Below are positions 53,563-61,488 of a stretch of DNA of 64,000 nt, in pieces. The notes beneath the pieces were generated by a model, which was not told the DNA's origin, searched no databases, and was given only the letters and a program-made list of their open reading frames with translations. The position numbers and the translations under genes are program-made. This stretch comes from Bog-756 sp963699345. Its GTDB lineage: Bacteria; Actinomycetota; Acidimicrobiia; Acidimicrobiales; RAAP-2. Location: contig CAVOTL010000007.1 of NCBI GenBank assembly GCA_963699345.1, forward strand, positions 620,001 through 684,000, in the 5' to 3' direction. How positions within the stretch are numbered: the stretch's first letter is position 1; each line of letters opens with the position of its first letter.

Positions 53563-54363
53563 TCATCCCTTCGGCCCGGGTCCACCGGCCACCTCGCCCA
53601 GGGCGGCACCGATGCGTTCGTCGAGGTCGCGTCGGGCCGTCACCAGGGACGGCCCGTACCAGGTGAGGTCCCGTCCGGGCACCAGGACGCTGACACGACC
53701 GGGGAACGCCTCGGGACCATCGCCGGCCCGGAAGGGGTAGGGCTCGTCGGGGAGCAGGACCAGGTCCGGGTCGAGCGCCACCAGGCTGTCGAGCGGCCGC
53801 TTCGGATACCGCTCCGGGCCAGCGTCGAGCACGTTGGACAGTCCGAGCCGGTGCAGCACGTCCCCGGCGAAGGTCGAGGCTCCCACCGCCATCCAGGGAT
53901 CCCGCCAGATCGGCACCAGGGTCCGGGTGGGCGCCAAGGCGGGAGGCCGCGACCATTCGGCCTCGGCGGCGACGAGCCACGCCGGAATGCCGACCCCGAG
54001 CACCTCGCCGAAGAGTCGCCGCAGGGATCCGAAGGCCCCGGCGACGGTGTCGATCTCCGTCACCCAGACCGCGATGCCCGACGCTTCCAGGCGCTCGACG
54101 TCGACCCGGCGGTTCTCCTCCCGGTTGGCGACCACCAGGTCCGGCGCCAGCCCGAGGATGGCCTCGTGATCGGGGTTCTTCGTCCCGCGCACCCGGATCG
54201 GATCGGCATCCCCGGTGTGCGTGCAGTACTCGGTGGCCCCCACCAGGCGTTCCGGCACGGTGACGGCGACCGCCTCGGTGAGCGACGGCACGAGGGAGAC
54301 GACCCGGCCAGGGAGGCGTTCGAACGCCAGGCGGCGGCCCAGGTCGTCGCGGAGGGTGGGCAC
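53563..54363 (-). CDS. Helical-backbone metal/cobalamin receptor-like protein (BtuF-like)
   Basis: 266 residues of the periplasmic-binding fold class III: RVVSLVPSLTEAVAVTVPER, LVGATEYCTHTGDADPIRVR, GTKNPDHEAILGLAPDLVVA and DPWMAVGASTFAGDVLHRLG. Homologues bind vitamin B12 or iron-siderophore for an ABC importer. No signal peptide or lipobox is seen at the N-terminus MPTLRDDLGRRLAFERLPGR and no permease is nearby, so the product is probably cytosolic. It converges on the B12-dependent icmF gene, which may or may not be meaningful. Confidence 0.85.
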   Translation of the reverse strand: MPTLRDDLGRRLAFERLPGRVVSLVPSLTEAVAVTVPERLVGATEYCTHTGDADPIRVRGTKNPDHEAILGLAPDLVVANREENRRVDVERLEASGIAVWVTEIDTVAGAFGSLRRLFGEVLGVGIPAWLVAAEAEWSRPPALAPTRTLVPIWRDPWMAVGASTFAGDVLHRLGLSNVLDAGPERYPKRPLDSLVALDPDLVLLPDEPYPFRAGDGPEAFPGRVSVLVPGRDLTWYGPSLVTARRDLDERIGAALGEVAGGPGPKG

Positions 54364-54383
54364 GGCGGTTCCCGGCGATCAGG

Positions 54384-54842
54384 TCAGCGTTCCAGCTGGG
54401 CCGCGAGGCGCTCCAGCGTGGTGCCCATCATCTGCCGGTTCCTACCCGGGCGATCCTCGACCCCCGAGATCTCCACGCCGTACTTCCTCGTCAGTTCGGG
54501 GAGCAGGTTCTCGGTCCACTCGGTGACCCGGCACCCCCCACCCGAAGGTTCGATCCGGTATCCCCACGTCGCGTACGGCGTACCCCCGGCGGAACACTCG
54601 AAGGTGAAGGTCCGGCCCGGATCGGCCTCGATCACCCTCCCCTGGGTGGTCCAGCGCTTCTCGCCGTTCCTGTTGTGCCCGTCGAACGTGGCACCGACCC
54701 GGGGGGCGTCGAAACCCTCGTGCCATTCGCACCTCCGACACTCGTCGGACCATTCGCCCATGCGGGTGACGTCGGAGATCGCCGCATAGACGTCGTCGGG
54801 CGAAGCGGCGATGTCCCGGGCGACTTCGAGCTTCTCGGCCAC
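54384..54842 (-). CDS. SRPBCC-family protein (polyketide cyclase/START-like)
   Basis: 152 residues with the helix-grip pattern: VARDIAASPDDVYAAISDVT, RMGEWSDECRRCEWHEGFDA, PRVGATFDGHNRNGEKRW, EADPGRTFTFECSAGGTPYA and VTEWTENLLPEL. Members bind hydrophobic ligands in a deep cavity; no catalytic residue can be named. GTG 54842 at VAEKLEVARDI is chosen over an upstream start because the fold begins there. It lies 20 bp before the receptor-like gene in the same direction. Confidence 0.88.
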   Translation of the reverse strand: MAEKLEVARDIAASPDDVYAAISDVTRMGEWSDECRRCEWHEGFDAPRVGATFDGHNRNGEKRWTTQGRVIEADPGRTFTFECSAGGTPYATWGYRIEPSGGGCRVTEWTENLLPELTRKYGVEISGVEDRPGRNRQMMGTTLERLAAQLER

Positions 54843-54941
54843 GTTCGAAGCGTAGTGCCCACCCGGATCCGCCGAGGATGAGTCTCGGCACTGCGAGGCG
54901 CGGGGAACCAAGCGCGGTCATCGCAGCGCGGCGCCCCGTCG

Positions 54942-55382
54942 CTACGCGAGGACCTTCTCGAGGAGGGCCGTGAGCCGGTGGGTCTCGGTCGGCGTCAGCT
55001 GATCGGTCAGGGGGGAGAGCGCCTCGGCGACCTCCGTGGCACCGAGTTCGGCCAGTCGCACGCCCTCGGTGTCGAGCAGGACGTCGACGGAGCGGCCGTC
55101 GTCGGCGTTGGGTGCCCGCCGGAGCAGGCCCCGCTTCTCCGCACGGTCGACCAATCCGGTGATCGTCGACTTGTCGAGCCCGAGGTGGTCCGCCAGATCC
55201 GTCATCCTCGCCCGGCGGTCGCGGAGGATGGCGAGCACCCGGAGCTGGGTGAGGGAGAGGTCGTGCTCGGCGCCGATCCGGTTGAGCACGGCCATCACCG
55301 CGAACGAGGCCCGCGCCAGGGCGTCAACCAGCGCCAGGGCGTCCGCACCCGGTCCGAGCGGCGTGGTGTTCGGAGTCGTCAC
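54942..55382 (-). CDS. MarR-family transcriptional regulator
   Basis: 146 residues. The winged helix reads LSLTQLRVLAILRDRRARMT, DLADHLGLDKSTITGLVDRA, EKRGLLRRAPNADDGRSVDV, the last being the typical MarR wing. It is divergent from a quinone oxidoreductase-like gene, and two dyads lie between them, so it probably represses both and responds to a phenolic, quinone or oxidant signal. GTG start. Confidence 0.92.
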   Translation of the reverse strand: MTTPNTTPLGPGADALALVDALARASFAVMAVLNRIGAEHDLSLTQLRVLAILRDRRARMTDLADHLGLDKSTITGLVDRAEKRGLLRRAPNADDGRSVDVLLDTEGVRLAELGATEVAEALSPLTDQLTPTETHRLTALLEKVLA

Positions 55383-55412
55383 GACGGGAGTCCTCGTTGA
55401 GCAGGTCTGTAC

Positions 55413-55448
55413 CAGACACTATTCTAGTCTGTAGTACCAACTAGTTGG
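55413..55448. promoter_or_regulatory. Two adjacent dyads between marR and oxidoreductase
   Basis: CAGAC (55413-55417) and GTCTG (55427-55431) form one inverted repeat around ACTATTCTA. CCAACTAGTTGG (55437-55448) is a perfect 12-bp palindrome. The AT-rich centre (CTATTCTAG) could be a -10 box. Likely MarR operators. Confidence 0.6.
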
Positions 55449-55557
55449 GAGGCCGCCACCGGCCGCCCGGCGAGGGTTGTCGCCCCTCCCAACGCACCCG
55501 TGCGGCGCTCGTCACCGAGAGGTCCGCGGCCGGCGGCCACCCACTGGAGGTTCATCC

Positions 55558-56490
55558 ATGAGAGCAGCCGTCGTCACCGCCTTCGACACCCCACCCCGCT
55601 GTCTCGAATTCCCCGACCCCGTTCCGGACAGTGGGGACGAGGTCGTCGTCGACGTGCTCGCAGTCGGGCTGCATCCCCGGGTCCTGTCCCAGGCGGACGG
55701 ATCCCATTACACGAGTACCGGCGTCCTACCGCTCGTGCCTGGGATCGACGCCGTCGTACGGGACCCGACGGGCCGCATCCGCTACGCCGTTGCCGGTGAC
55801 TCGTCGCTCGGGACGATGGCCGAGCAGACGGTCATCGAGCTGGACCGTAGCGTCGTCCTTCCCGACGACACCGACCCCGTGCTCCTGGCCGCGGGGATGA
55901 ACCCTGCGATGTCGTCATGGGTCGCCCTCCGCCATCGCATCGAGTTCCGTCGCGACCAGAGCGTGCTGGTCCTCGGGGCTACCGGAAACGCCGGTCGAAT
56001 CGCCATCCAGGTGGCGAAACGCTTCGGCGCCTCCAGGGTCGTCGGCGCCGGACGGGACCAGACCCGCCTCGACGCCCTCGGCGCGCTGGGCGCGGACGAG
56101 ATCTGCACCTTCGACCAGCTGGCCGCCGCCGCCGACGTCGACGTGGTCATCGACTACGTGTGGGGTGAGCCGGCGGCTCGGGCGATCGTCGACCTGCTGA
56201 CCGCCCGGGTCGACCGCAGTCGCCCGCTCACCTGGATCCAGATCGGCTCGGTCGCCGGCCCGGATGCCCCGATCCCGTCCGCCGCACTCCGACAGGCCCG
56301 GCTGCAGATAGTGGGGAGCGGGATCGGCTCGGTCCCCGGCCGTGCCTTCATCGAGGAGATCCCGGCGATCGCGGCCGCGATCACCGGGGACGCCTTCGAC
56401 GTGCACCCGAGGGCGATGCCGCTCGCCGAGGTCGAACAGGCTTGGACCGAAGCTCGCCACGGCTCCGACCGGATCGTCCTCGTCCCCTGA
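55558..56490 (+). CDS. Quinone oxidoreductase-like medium-chain dehydrogenase
   Basis: 310 residues: MRAAVVTAFDTPPRCLEFPD, GTMAEQTVIELDRSVVLPDD, and the Rossmann motif VLVLGATGNAGRIAIQVAKR, GADEICTFDQLAAAADVDVV. No structural zinc cysteines are seen, so it belongs to the zinc-independent group that reduces quinones or enones with NADPH. ATG 55558 follows GGAGG by 7 bp. The divergent MarR gene is its probable regulator, a common arrangement for quinone-stress responses. Confidence 0.9.
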   Translation: MRAAVVTAFDTPPRCLEFPDPVPDSGDEVVVDVLAVGLHPRVLSQADGSHYTSTGVLPLVPGIDAVVRDPTGRIRYAVAGDSSLGTMAEQTVIELDRSVVLPDDTDPVLLAAGMNPAMSSWVALRHRIEFRRDQSVLVLGATGNAGRIAIQVAKRFGASRVVGAGRDQTRLDALGALGADEICTFDQLAAAADVDVVIDYVWGEPAARAIVDLLTARVDRSRPLTWIQIGSVAGPDAPIPSAALRQARLQIVGSGIGSVPGRAFIEEIPAIAAAITGDAFDVHPRAMPLAEVEQAWTEARHGSDRIVLVP

Positions 56491-56675
56491 GCGCGGGGCG
56501 ATCCGGGAACGGCTCTCACGATGGGTGGAGGCGATCGGACCCGACATCGTGCTCGGCCGGCCCAACCCCTCGACGACCCCGGTGATGTCGCGTCGGGCGA
56601 TATCCCACCCCGCCGGTGGGTGGCACCGCCGGCGCCGTCGATCAGCTCGGCGGGGTTTCCACGAGCTGCCGGCCC

Positions 56676-57083
56676 TCAGCTCCGTCGATCCGGCGGCGCC
56701 GTCAGGTTCTGGAGCCGGAGTTGCCCCCGTGCCACCAGCTTGCCGTCGGTCACGCTCTCGATCTCGACCAGCCAGAGCTGCTGGGTCCGACCGGTGAAGA
56801 TCGGCGTTCCGACCGCCCGCACCCGGCCGGAGCGGAGGGGGCGCAGGAAATCAGTGGAGTTCGACGTACCGACCACCGCCATCTGGCCGGTGATCTCCTG
56901 AGCGGCGAGTGCAGCACCGTGGCTGCCGACGGACTCCACGATCGAGGCCCAGACACCGCCGTGAACGATTCCGTAGGGTTGCTGGTGGCGCTCGTCGATG
57001 TCGACATAGGCCACGACCCTGCTCGAGGTCAGCTCCTCCACCCGAATTCCCAACGCGCTGTCCCATCCCGGTTGCGGGTCCAT
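56676..57083 (-). CDS. PaaI-family thioesterase (hotdog fold)
   Basis: 135 residues with the hotdog pattern: LGIRVEELTSSRVVAYVDID, QQPYGIVHGGVWASIVESVG, SHGAALAAQE and GRVRAVGTPIFTGRTQQLW. The HGGV motif and the Glu four residues after the ASI segment (VESVGSHGAA) fit acyl-CoA thioesterases acting on aromatic or short acyl-CoA. ATG 57083 has AAGGAG 8 bp upstream. It stands alone; 185 bp downstream and 190 bp upstream hold no gene. Confidence 0.9.
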   Translation of the reverse strand: MDPQPGWDSALGIRVEELTSSRVVAYVDIDERHQQPYGIVHGGVWASIVESVGSHGAALAAQEITGQMAVVGTSNSTDFLRPLRSGRVRAVGTPIFTGRTQQLWLVEIESVTDGKLVARGQLRLQNLTAPPDRRS

Positions 57084-57273
57084 CCATCTCCTTCGTTCGG
57101 CTCTCGCCCTCCATCGTAGGAAGGATCCCCGACCGCAACAGCCGTCACCAGGATCAGTGCCCTGAGCGGGTGCGGAGGACGGTGTCGCACCCCGGGCGAC
57201 ATCGAACCCGCGGAGGATGGCGGCCGACGGCCGACCGGCGCTCCCGACCACCGCCGGCTCCATGGCCCTGGCC

Positions 57274-57882
57274 TCAGAACAGTCCGATCCGGTCCAGCAC
57301 CGCCCGGCATTCCGCCGGTCCCCGGACCTGCTCGGCCCGAAAGCCGAAGGCGGTCGCGGCTTCGACGTTGAGAGCGACATCGTCCAAGAACAGGACCCGG
57401 TCCCGCTCTGCGGGAACCTGCTCGGCGACAGCCTCGAACATGTCCATGTCCGGCTTGACCAGTCCCAGCTCGAACGACAGGAACCGGTGGTCGAACAGTT
57501 CCAGCATCGGCCACTCCTGGGACTGATACGTCCAGTGCACGACGTTGGTATTGCTGCAGCACCCGATGGGAACCACCGCCTGGACGGCACCGAGCAGCGC
57601 CGCGGAACCGGCGAACGGACCGATCGGCCACGCTTCGAAGATCTCCAGGAACTGCCCGGGCGACACGGCGAGCTCCCACTCGGCGACGAGTCCCTCCGAG
57701 AACTGCTGGGGCGTGCATCCACCCATCTCGAACCGTCGGACCCAGGGACAGGCCAACCAGCGCTCCCACACCTCCTCTTCGCTGCCGAGACCGGCCAGTT
57801 CCTGGAAGGACACCATGCCGCCGAGTTCGATCAGGACGCCACCGAGATCGAAGAGCACGAAGTCGACGGGGCGGTCGGGCAT
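57274..57882 (-). CDS. HAD-superfamily hydrolase (subfamily IA)
   Basis: 202 residues. Motif I is FVLFDLGGVLIELGG, motif II CCSNTNVVHW, motif III GLVKPDMDMFEAVAEQ (Lys) and motif IV VLFLDDVALNVEAATAFGF (Asp pair). The second residue of the usual DxD is glycine (DLG), as in the YihX-like branch, where phosphatase activity persists. Substrate unknown. ATG 57882 is followed upstream by a divergent region containing a long perfect inverted repeat. Confidence 0.9.
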   Translation of the reverse strand: MPDRPVDFVLFDLGGVLIELGGMVSFQELAGLGSEEEVWERWLACPWVRRFEMGGCTPQQFSEGLVAEWELAVSPGQFLEIFEAWPIGPFAGSAALLGAVQAVVPIGCCSNTNVVHWTYQSQEWPMLELFDHRFLSFELGLVKPDMDMFEAVAEQVPAERDRVLFLDDVALNVEAATAFGFRAEQVRGPAECRAVLDRIGLF

Positions 57883-57899
57883 CGAGGAAAATGTAGTGC

Positions 57900-57929
57900 G
57901 GCACCGGAGACCCGATGTCCTCCGGTGCC
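57900..57929. promoter_or_regulatory. 10-bp perfect inverted repeat in a divergent promoter region
   Basis: GGCACCGGAG and CTCCGGTGCC flank the 10-base spacer ACCCGATGTC, followed by TTATCCTT, a possible -10 for the rightward gene. It may be an operator for the HAD and PPOX genes or form an RNA hairpin. Confidence 0.5.
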
Positions 57930-57974
57930 TTATCCTTCGACCTGGCGCCGTAGGCGGAGGGAAGGATCGACCCC

Positions 57975-58433
57975 ATGGATGACCAGAAGCGCGGACGGAA
58001 GATCGCGATGACCGGCGTCGAGCTCGATGCCTTCCTGGCCGGGCAACGCACCTGTCGAGTGGCCAGCGTGGGCGGTGACGGGTCCCCCCACGTCACCCCC
58101 CTGTGGTTCGTGTGGGACGGCACATCACTGTGGCTGACCTCCCTCGTGAAGAGTCAGCGTTGGACGGACCTGGCGCGCGACGGACGGGTGAGCGTCGTCG
58201 TGGACACCGGCGAAGGCTTCATGGAACTCCGGGGGGTGGAGATCCGCGGCGTCGCGACCGCCGTCGGAGACGTGCCCAGGAAGGGCGCGCCGGTTCCCGA
58301 GTTGGAGACCCCGGAACGGCTCTATGCCGACAAATACGCCGGAGGCCAGGTGCACCACGACGGGCGTCACGCATGGCTGCGCATCGAACCGACGAAGATC
58401 GTCAGCTGGGACTTCCGAAAGCTGGGTTCCTGA
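57975..58433 (+). CDS. F420- or FMN-binding PPOX-family (pyridoxamine oxidase-like) protein
   Basis: 152 residues with the split beta-barrel pattern: LDAFLAGQRTCRVASVGGDG, SPHVTPLWFVWDGTSLWLTS, RWTDLARDGRVSVVVDTGEG and ELRGVEIRGVATAVGD. In actinobacteria this group (TIGR03618/TIGR03668-like) often binds F420 and reduces quinones, biliverdin or xenobiotics. ATG 57975 is preceded by GGAGGGAAGG. It is a single-gene unit divergent from the HAD gene. Confidence 0.88.
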   Translation: MDDQKRGRKIAMTGVELDAFLAGQRTCRVASVGGDGSPHVTPLWFVWDGTSLWLTSLVKSQRWTDLARDGRVSVVVDTGEGFMELRGVEIRGVATAVGDVPRKGAPVPELETPERLYADKYAGGQVHHDGRHAWLRIEPTKIVSWDFRKLGS

Positions 58434-58434
58434 C

Positions 58435-58452
58435 CGGGCCGGCCATGGCCCG
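58435..58452. terminator. Hairpin between convergent PPOX and SDR genes
   Basis: CGGGCC (58435-58440) and GGCCCG (58447-58452) pair around GGCCAT, directly after the PPOX stop and before the SDR stop at 58459. No T-run follows, so termination efficiency is uncertain. Confidence 0.4.
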
Positions 58453-58458
58453 CCGCGA

Positions 58459-59184
58459 TCAGCCCCCGGCGAGGAGGAGCCCGCCGTCGACGGTGTGCAC
58501 CGTTCCGGTGATGTACTCGTTCTGCATGAGATAGAGGTGGGCGGCGGCCAGCTGCTCCGGCTCACCGACCGTGCCGGTCAACGTGCCCTCCGCCAACCGG
58601 GCGAAGAGCACCTCGCGCTGGGCCTCGGGGATGCCGTCCCACATCGGCGTGCGTACGGCGCCGGCCCTGACCGCGTTGACGCGCACCGGGGCGAGTTCGA
58701 CCGCCAGCCCCCGGACCAGGCCCTCCGTGGCTCCGGCTCCCGCAGCGGCGAGCGCCGCCCCGGGAACCGGTCGCCGGCCCACGGTGCCGGTGGTCAGCCC
58801 GATCGATCCTCCGGGCCGGATCCGTGCCACGGCGTGTCTGATGACGGTCACCGCGCCCCAGAAGCGGACGTCGAACACCGCTCGCGCTTCGTCGGGTCCC
58901 AGGTCGGCGAGTGGGCGGGGCGCGAACGCGTCACCGGCGGTGAATGCCAGATGATCGAATCCACCGACCGCGTCGAACAGGGAGACGATCCCGGCCTCGT
59001 CCCGGACATCCACGACCGTGCCTGCGCAGCCGTCCGGCAGGTCGCCGAGTGCCGCGTCCACCCGTTCGCGGCGACTCGAGGCGATGGTGACCTCGGCGCC
59101 GTCGAGGGCCGCCGCTCGTGCTGTCGCCAGACCCATGCCGGAAGTCCCTCCGATGACGACGACCTTCTGCCCATCCAGGGTCAT
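58459..59184 (-). CDS. SDR-fold protein lacking the catalytic Tyr and Lys
   Basis: 241 residues with a good nucleotide motif (VVVIGGTSGMGLATARAAAL), VDVRDEAGIVSLFDAVGG and AFTAGDAFAPRPLADL. Where SDRs have Ser and YxxxK it reads GLTTGTVGRRPVPGAALAA followed by AGAGATEGLVRGLAVELAPV, so Tyr and Lys are both replaced by Ala or Gly. Such degenerate SDRs exist as a group; they may act with another mechanism or as sensors. It is divergent from a tetR gene, with long inverted repeats between. Confidence 0.85.
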   Translation of the reverse strand: MTLDGQKVVVIGGTSGMGLATARAAALDGAEVTIASSRRERVDAALGDLPDGCAGTVVDVRDEAGIVSLFDAVGGFDHLAFTAGDAFAPRPLADLGPDEARAVFDVRFWGAVTVIRHAVARIRPGGSIGLTTGTVGRRPVPGAALAAAGAGATEGLVRGLAVELAPVRVNAVRAGAVRTPMWDGIPEAQREVLFARLAEGTLTGTVGEPEQLAAAHLYLMQNEYITGTVHTVDGGLLLAGG

Positions 59185-59202
59185 GTGAGCCTCCGTTCAG
59201 GT

Positions 59203-59255
59203 GATGTCTCACTGCGCCATCAACCATAGCCGGGATCATGTCCCAGTGAGACATC
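59203..59255. promoter_or_regulatory. 12-bp inverted repeat pair in SDR/tetR divergent region
   Basis: GATGTCTCACTG (59203-59214) and CAGTGAGACATC (59244-59255) are perfectly complementary with 29 bp between. They lie symmetrically, 18 bp from the SDR start and 16 bp from the tetR start. Each half may bind one TetR dimer, repressing both genes. Confidence 0.7.
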
Positions 59256-59271
59256 GCTGTAGCCTGGACAG

Positions 59272-59841
59272 GTGCCTCGGTGGGACCCGGAAACAGAAGA
59301 TCGACTGCGGAGCGCGGCGATCGCACTCTTCCTCGAGCTCGGGTATGAGCGCGTCACCGTCGCCCAGATCGCCGAACGCGCCGGACTCGCCCGACGCACC
59401 TTCTCCCGATACTTCGCCGACAAGCGCGACGTGCTCTTCTCCGGGTCCGATCGGCTGCCGGAGTTGGTGGCCGAGTCACTGCGGCGGGCCGATCCGGAAC
59501 TCGCCCCGTTCGAGGCGGTGGTCGCGGCACTGGCCGACGTCGGCGCCATGCTCGGCGACCAGGTCGCCCTCCACGCCGTCCAGCGGCGCGAGGTCATCGC
59601 CGCCAGTCCCGAACTGCAGGAGCGGGGACGGACGAAGTTCGCCGCCGTCGCCCACGCCCTCGGGACCGAACTGACGCGCAGAGGCAGCGAACCGTCGACT
59701 GCCACCATGCTGGCGGACGTCGGGGTCGCGGTCTTCCGCACCGGATTCGACCGGTGGGTCGACGATCCCGAGGGTACCGCCCTGCCCGATCGCCTTCGGG
59801 AGGCCGGCGCCGAGCTGACCGACGCCGTCACCCGGCGCTGA
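59272..59841 (+). CDS. TetR-family transcriptional regulator
   Basis: 189 residues: RLRSAAIALFLELGYERVTV, AQIAERAGLARRTFSRYFAD and KRDVLFSGSDRLPELV form the DNA-binding head, followed by a helical tail (HALGTELTRRGSEPSTATML). The RTFSRYF recognition helix is of the common TetR_N/TetR_C_17-like type. GTG 59272 lies 16 bp after the right half of a 12-bp inverted repeat. It probably controls itself and the divergent degenerate SDR gene. Confidence 0.93.
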   Translation: MPRWDPETEDRLRSAAIALFLELGYERVTVAQIAERAGLARRTFSRYFADKRDVLFSGSDRLPELVAESLRRADPELAPFEAVVAALADVGAMLGDQVALHAVQRREVIAASPELQERGRTKFAAVAHALGTELTRRGSEPSTATMLADVGVAVFRTGFDRWVDDPEGTALPDRLREAGAELTDAVTRR

Positions 59842-60010
59842 GTCCCGGATGGACCGGCGTGCCGTGTCGCCGACCGCACCCGTGGTCGTGCACCGGGCAC
59901 CGGTCACCCGGTGAGGGAGCCACGGCGCACGCGCCGGGGCGATCGAGGCCGGCATCGACTCCCCGTCGGCTCCGGGCACCGTCGTCACGACGGAGCGTTA
60001 CAGTCGTCAC

Positions 60011-60397
60011 GTGGCCAGGACCGCCCGACGTGATGTGATCGGCCTTCTGATGGAGAGGCGGGTCAGCTACAGCGAGGCCGAGGCCGATGCGCTCGTCGCC
60101 GAAGCGAAGCGGCACTCCAAGGAGACCGGCCGGAGTGTGCGGGCGGAGGCCGAGTTGCTCCTGTCGAACGACCGGGACGGCCGGTTGCGCGACCTACGGA
60201 CCAAGGTGGCGGCCGCGAGCGAGCTCCTGGCGGCCGTCATCGTCGAGGTGGACGACCTTCGGGCCGGGTCGGGTGACGACGACGGGGACCTGGCCGATAT
60301 CGTGGCGACGATGACGGCGGCCTGTGCGCCGTTCACCTCGACCGCATCGATCCCGTCCGACGGGCCGGACGAGGGCGCCCGCGGCGCGCCTTCCTGA
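60011..60397 (+). CDS. Hypothetical protein, charged, helical
   Basis: 128 residues, MARTARRDVIGLLMERRVSY, then a charged helical stretch (EAEADALVAEAKRHSKETGR) and a hydrophobic-heptad segment (VAAASELLAAVIVEVDDL) that may form a coiled coil, ending in a disordered Asp/Gly-rich tail. No family recognised. The GTG start lacks a clear ribosome site and might be leaderless. The gene is plausible from base composition but not certain. The 255 bp after it hold nothing identifiable. Confidence 0.45.
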   Translation: MARTARRDVIGLLMERRVSYSEAEADALVAEAKRHSKETGRSVRAEAELLLSNDRDGRLRDLRTKVAAASELLAAVIVEVDDLRAGSGDDDGDLADIVATMTAACAPFTSTASIPSDGPDEGARGAPS

Positions 60398-60652
60398 GTC
60401 GGTCGGACGCACGCTGTCGTGTCGATCGACGGGCCGGAACGGTCCTTCCGGTACCGGAGGGGCAGGGCTGGGCATTCCGGGGGCCGGCCCGACCGCTCGA
60501 ACCCACCACGTACGTGTCGGCTCTCGAGCACCAGCCGTGCCCGCCGCCTAGCCTCCCTACAGGGCCCTGCTCCACATCCTCATCGCCCCGCCCATCGCCT
60601 CCCGCCGGATCCCGATCCGTGCGTTCCTGATCACGTCCGAAGGAGTTGTCGT

Positions 60653-61297
60653 ATGTCACTGGTCCGAGTCCACAACTTCGGCGTCTCCCTCGACGGCTTC
60701 GGCACCGGTGAAGGGCAGTCCCTCGAGCAGCCGTTCGGGCACGCCGGGACCCGCCTTCTCGAAGAGTTCATGGGGACGCACACGTTCCAGACGTTCCACG
60801 GCGGGTCCGGCGGGACCGACGGAGTCGACGATGCCTTCGCCAGCAATTGGGCGACAGGCATCGGTGCCGAGATCATGGGTCGTAACAAGTTCGGTCCCCA
60901 GCGCGGCCCGTGGACGGATGACGATTGGAGAGGATGGTGGGGAGACGATCCCGTGTTCCACACCCCGGTGTTCGTCCTGACCCACCACCCCAGGCCCGCC
61001 ATCGAGATGGAGGGGGGCACGACCTTCCATTTCATCGATGCCCCACCCGTCGAGGCGCTGGCGATCGCCCGCCAGGCCGCGGGCGGACTCGACGTGCGCA
61101 TCGGTGGTGGGCCGTCGACGGTCCGGCAGTTCCTGGCGGCCGATCTGATCGACCACCTGCACATCGCGATGGTGCCGGTCGTCCTCGGCCGCGGGGTTCG
61201 GCTGTGGGACGGTCTCGAAGGACTGGAGGACCGCTTCACCATCGAGGTGGTCAGTGCGCCGAGCGGCGTCACGCACATGACGTTCTCGCGGCGGTAA
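60653..61297 (+). CDS. Dihydrofolate reductase family protein (RibD C-terminal type)
   Basis: 214 residues: VRVHNFGVSLDGFGTGEGQS, NWATGIGAEIMGRNKFGPQR, VFVLTHHPRPAIEMEGGTTF, IARQAAGGLDVRIGGGPSTV and LIDHLHIAMVPVVLGRGVRL. The fold matches the DHFR-like family that uses NADPH; these proteins are often of unknown substrate. Motif GGGPSTVRQFL is the nucleotide loop. ATG 60653 has AAGGAG 8 bp upstream, which fixes the start. Single-gene unit. Confidence 0.92.
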   Translation: MSLVRVHNFGVSLDGFGTGEGQSLEQPFGHAGTRLLEEFMGTHTFQTFHGGSGGTDGVDDAFASNWATGIGAEIMGRNKFGPQRGPWTDDDWRGWWGDDPVFHTPVFVLTHHPRPAIEMEGGTTFHFIDAPPVEALAIARQAAGGLDVRIGGGPSTVRQFLAADLIDHLHIAMVPVVLGRGVRLWDGLEGLEDRFTIEVVSAPSGVTHMTFSRR

Positions 61298-61488
61298 CCC
61301 GAAGTGGCAACAACCTGGACGACCGCCTTCCCCGTGCCCATCACCTCGACGGGGTCGGCCACCCGAGCCCGCGTCGGGTCGGGAGGCGGATCGGACGGAC
61401 CCGGCCGACCGGGCCCGGAGGGGAGACGGCCGGTCTCGGCCGGGCCGGGGGACGACGTAAGGGTAGGTGTCGGTGACCGGAGCCGGGG

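Noticed and set aside
60398..60652. RNA gene or regulatory RNA between the hypothetical and DHFR-like genes
   Set aside because: No tRNA-like arms, no terminator and no strong hairpin could be found.
61428..61441. Terminator after the DHFR-like gene (GGCCG-GTCT-CGGCC)
   Set aside because: Short stem 130 bp past the stop in GC-rich sequence where such stems arise by chance.
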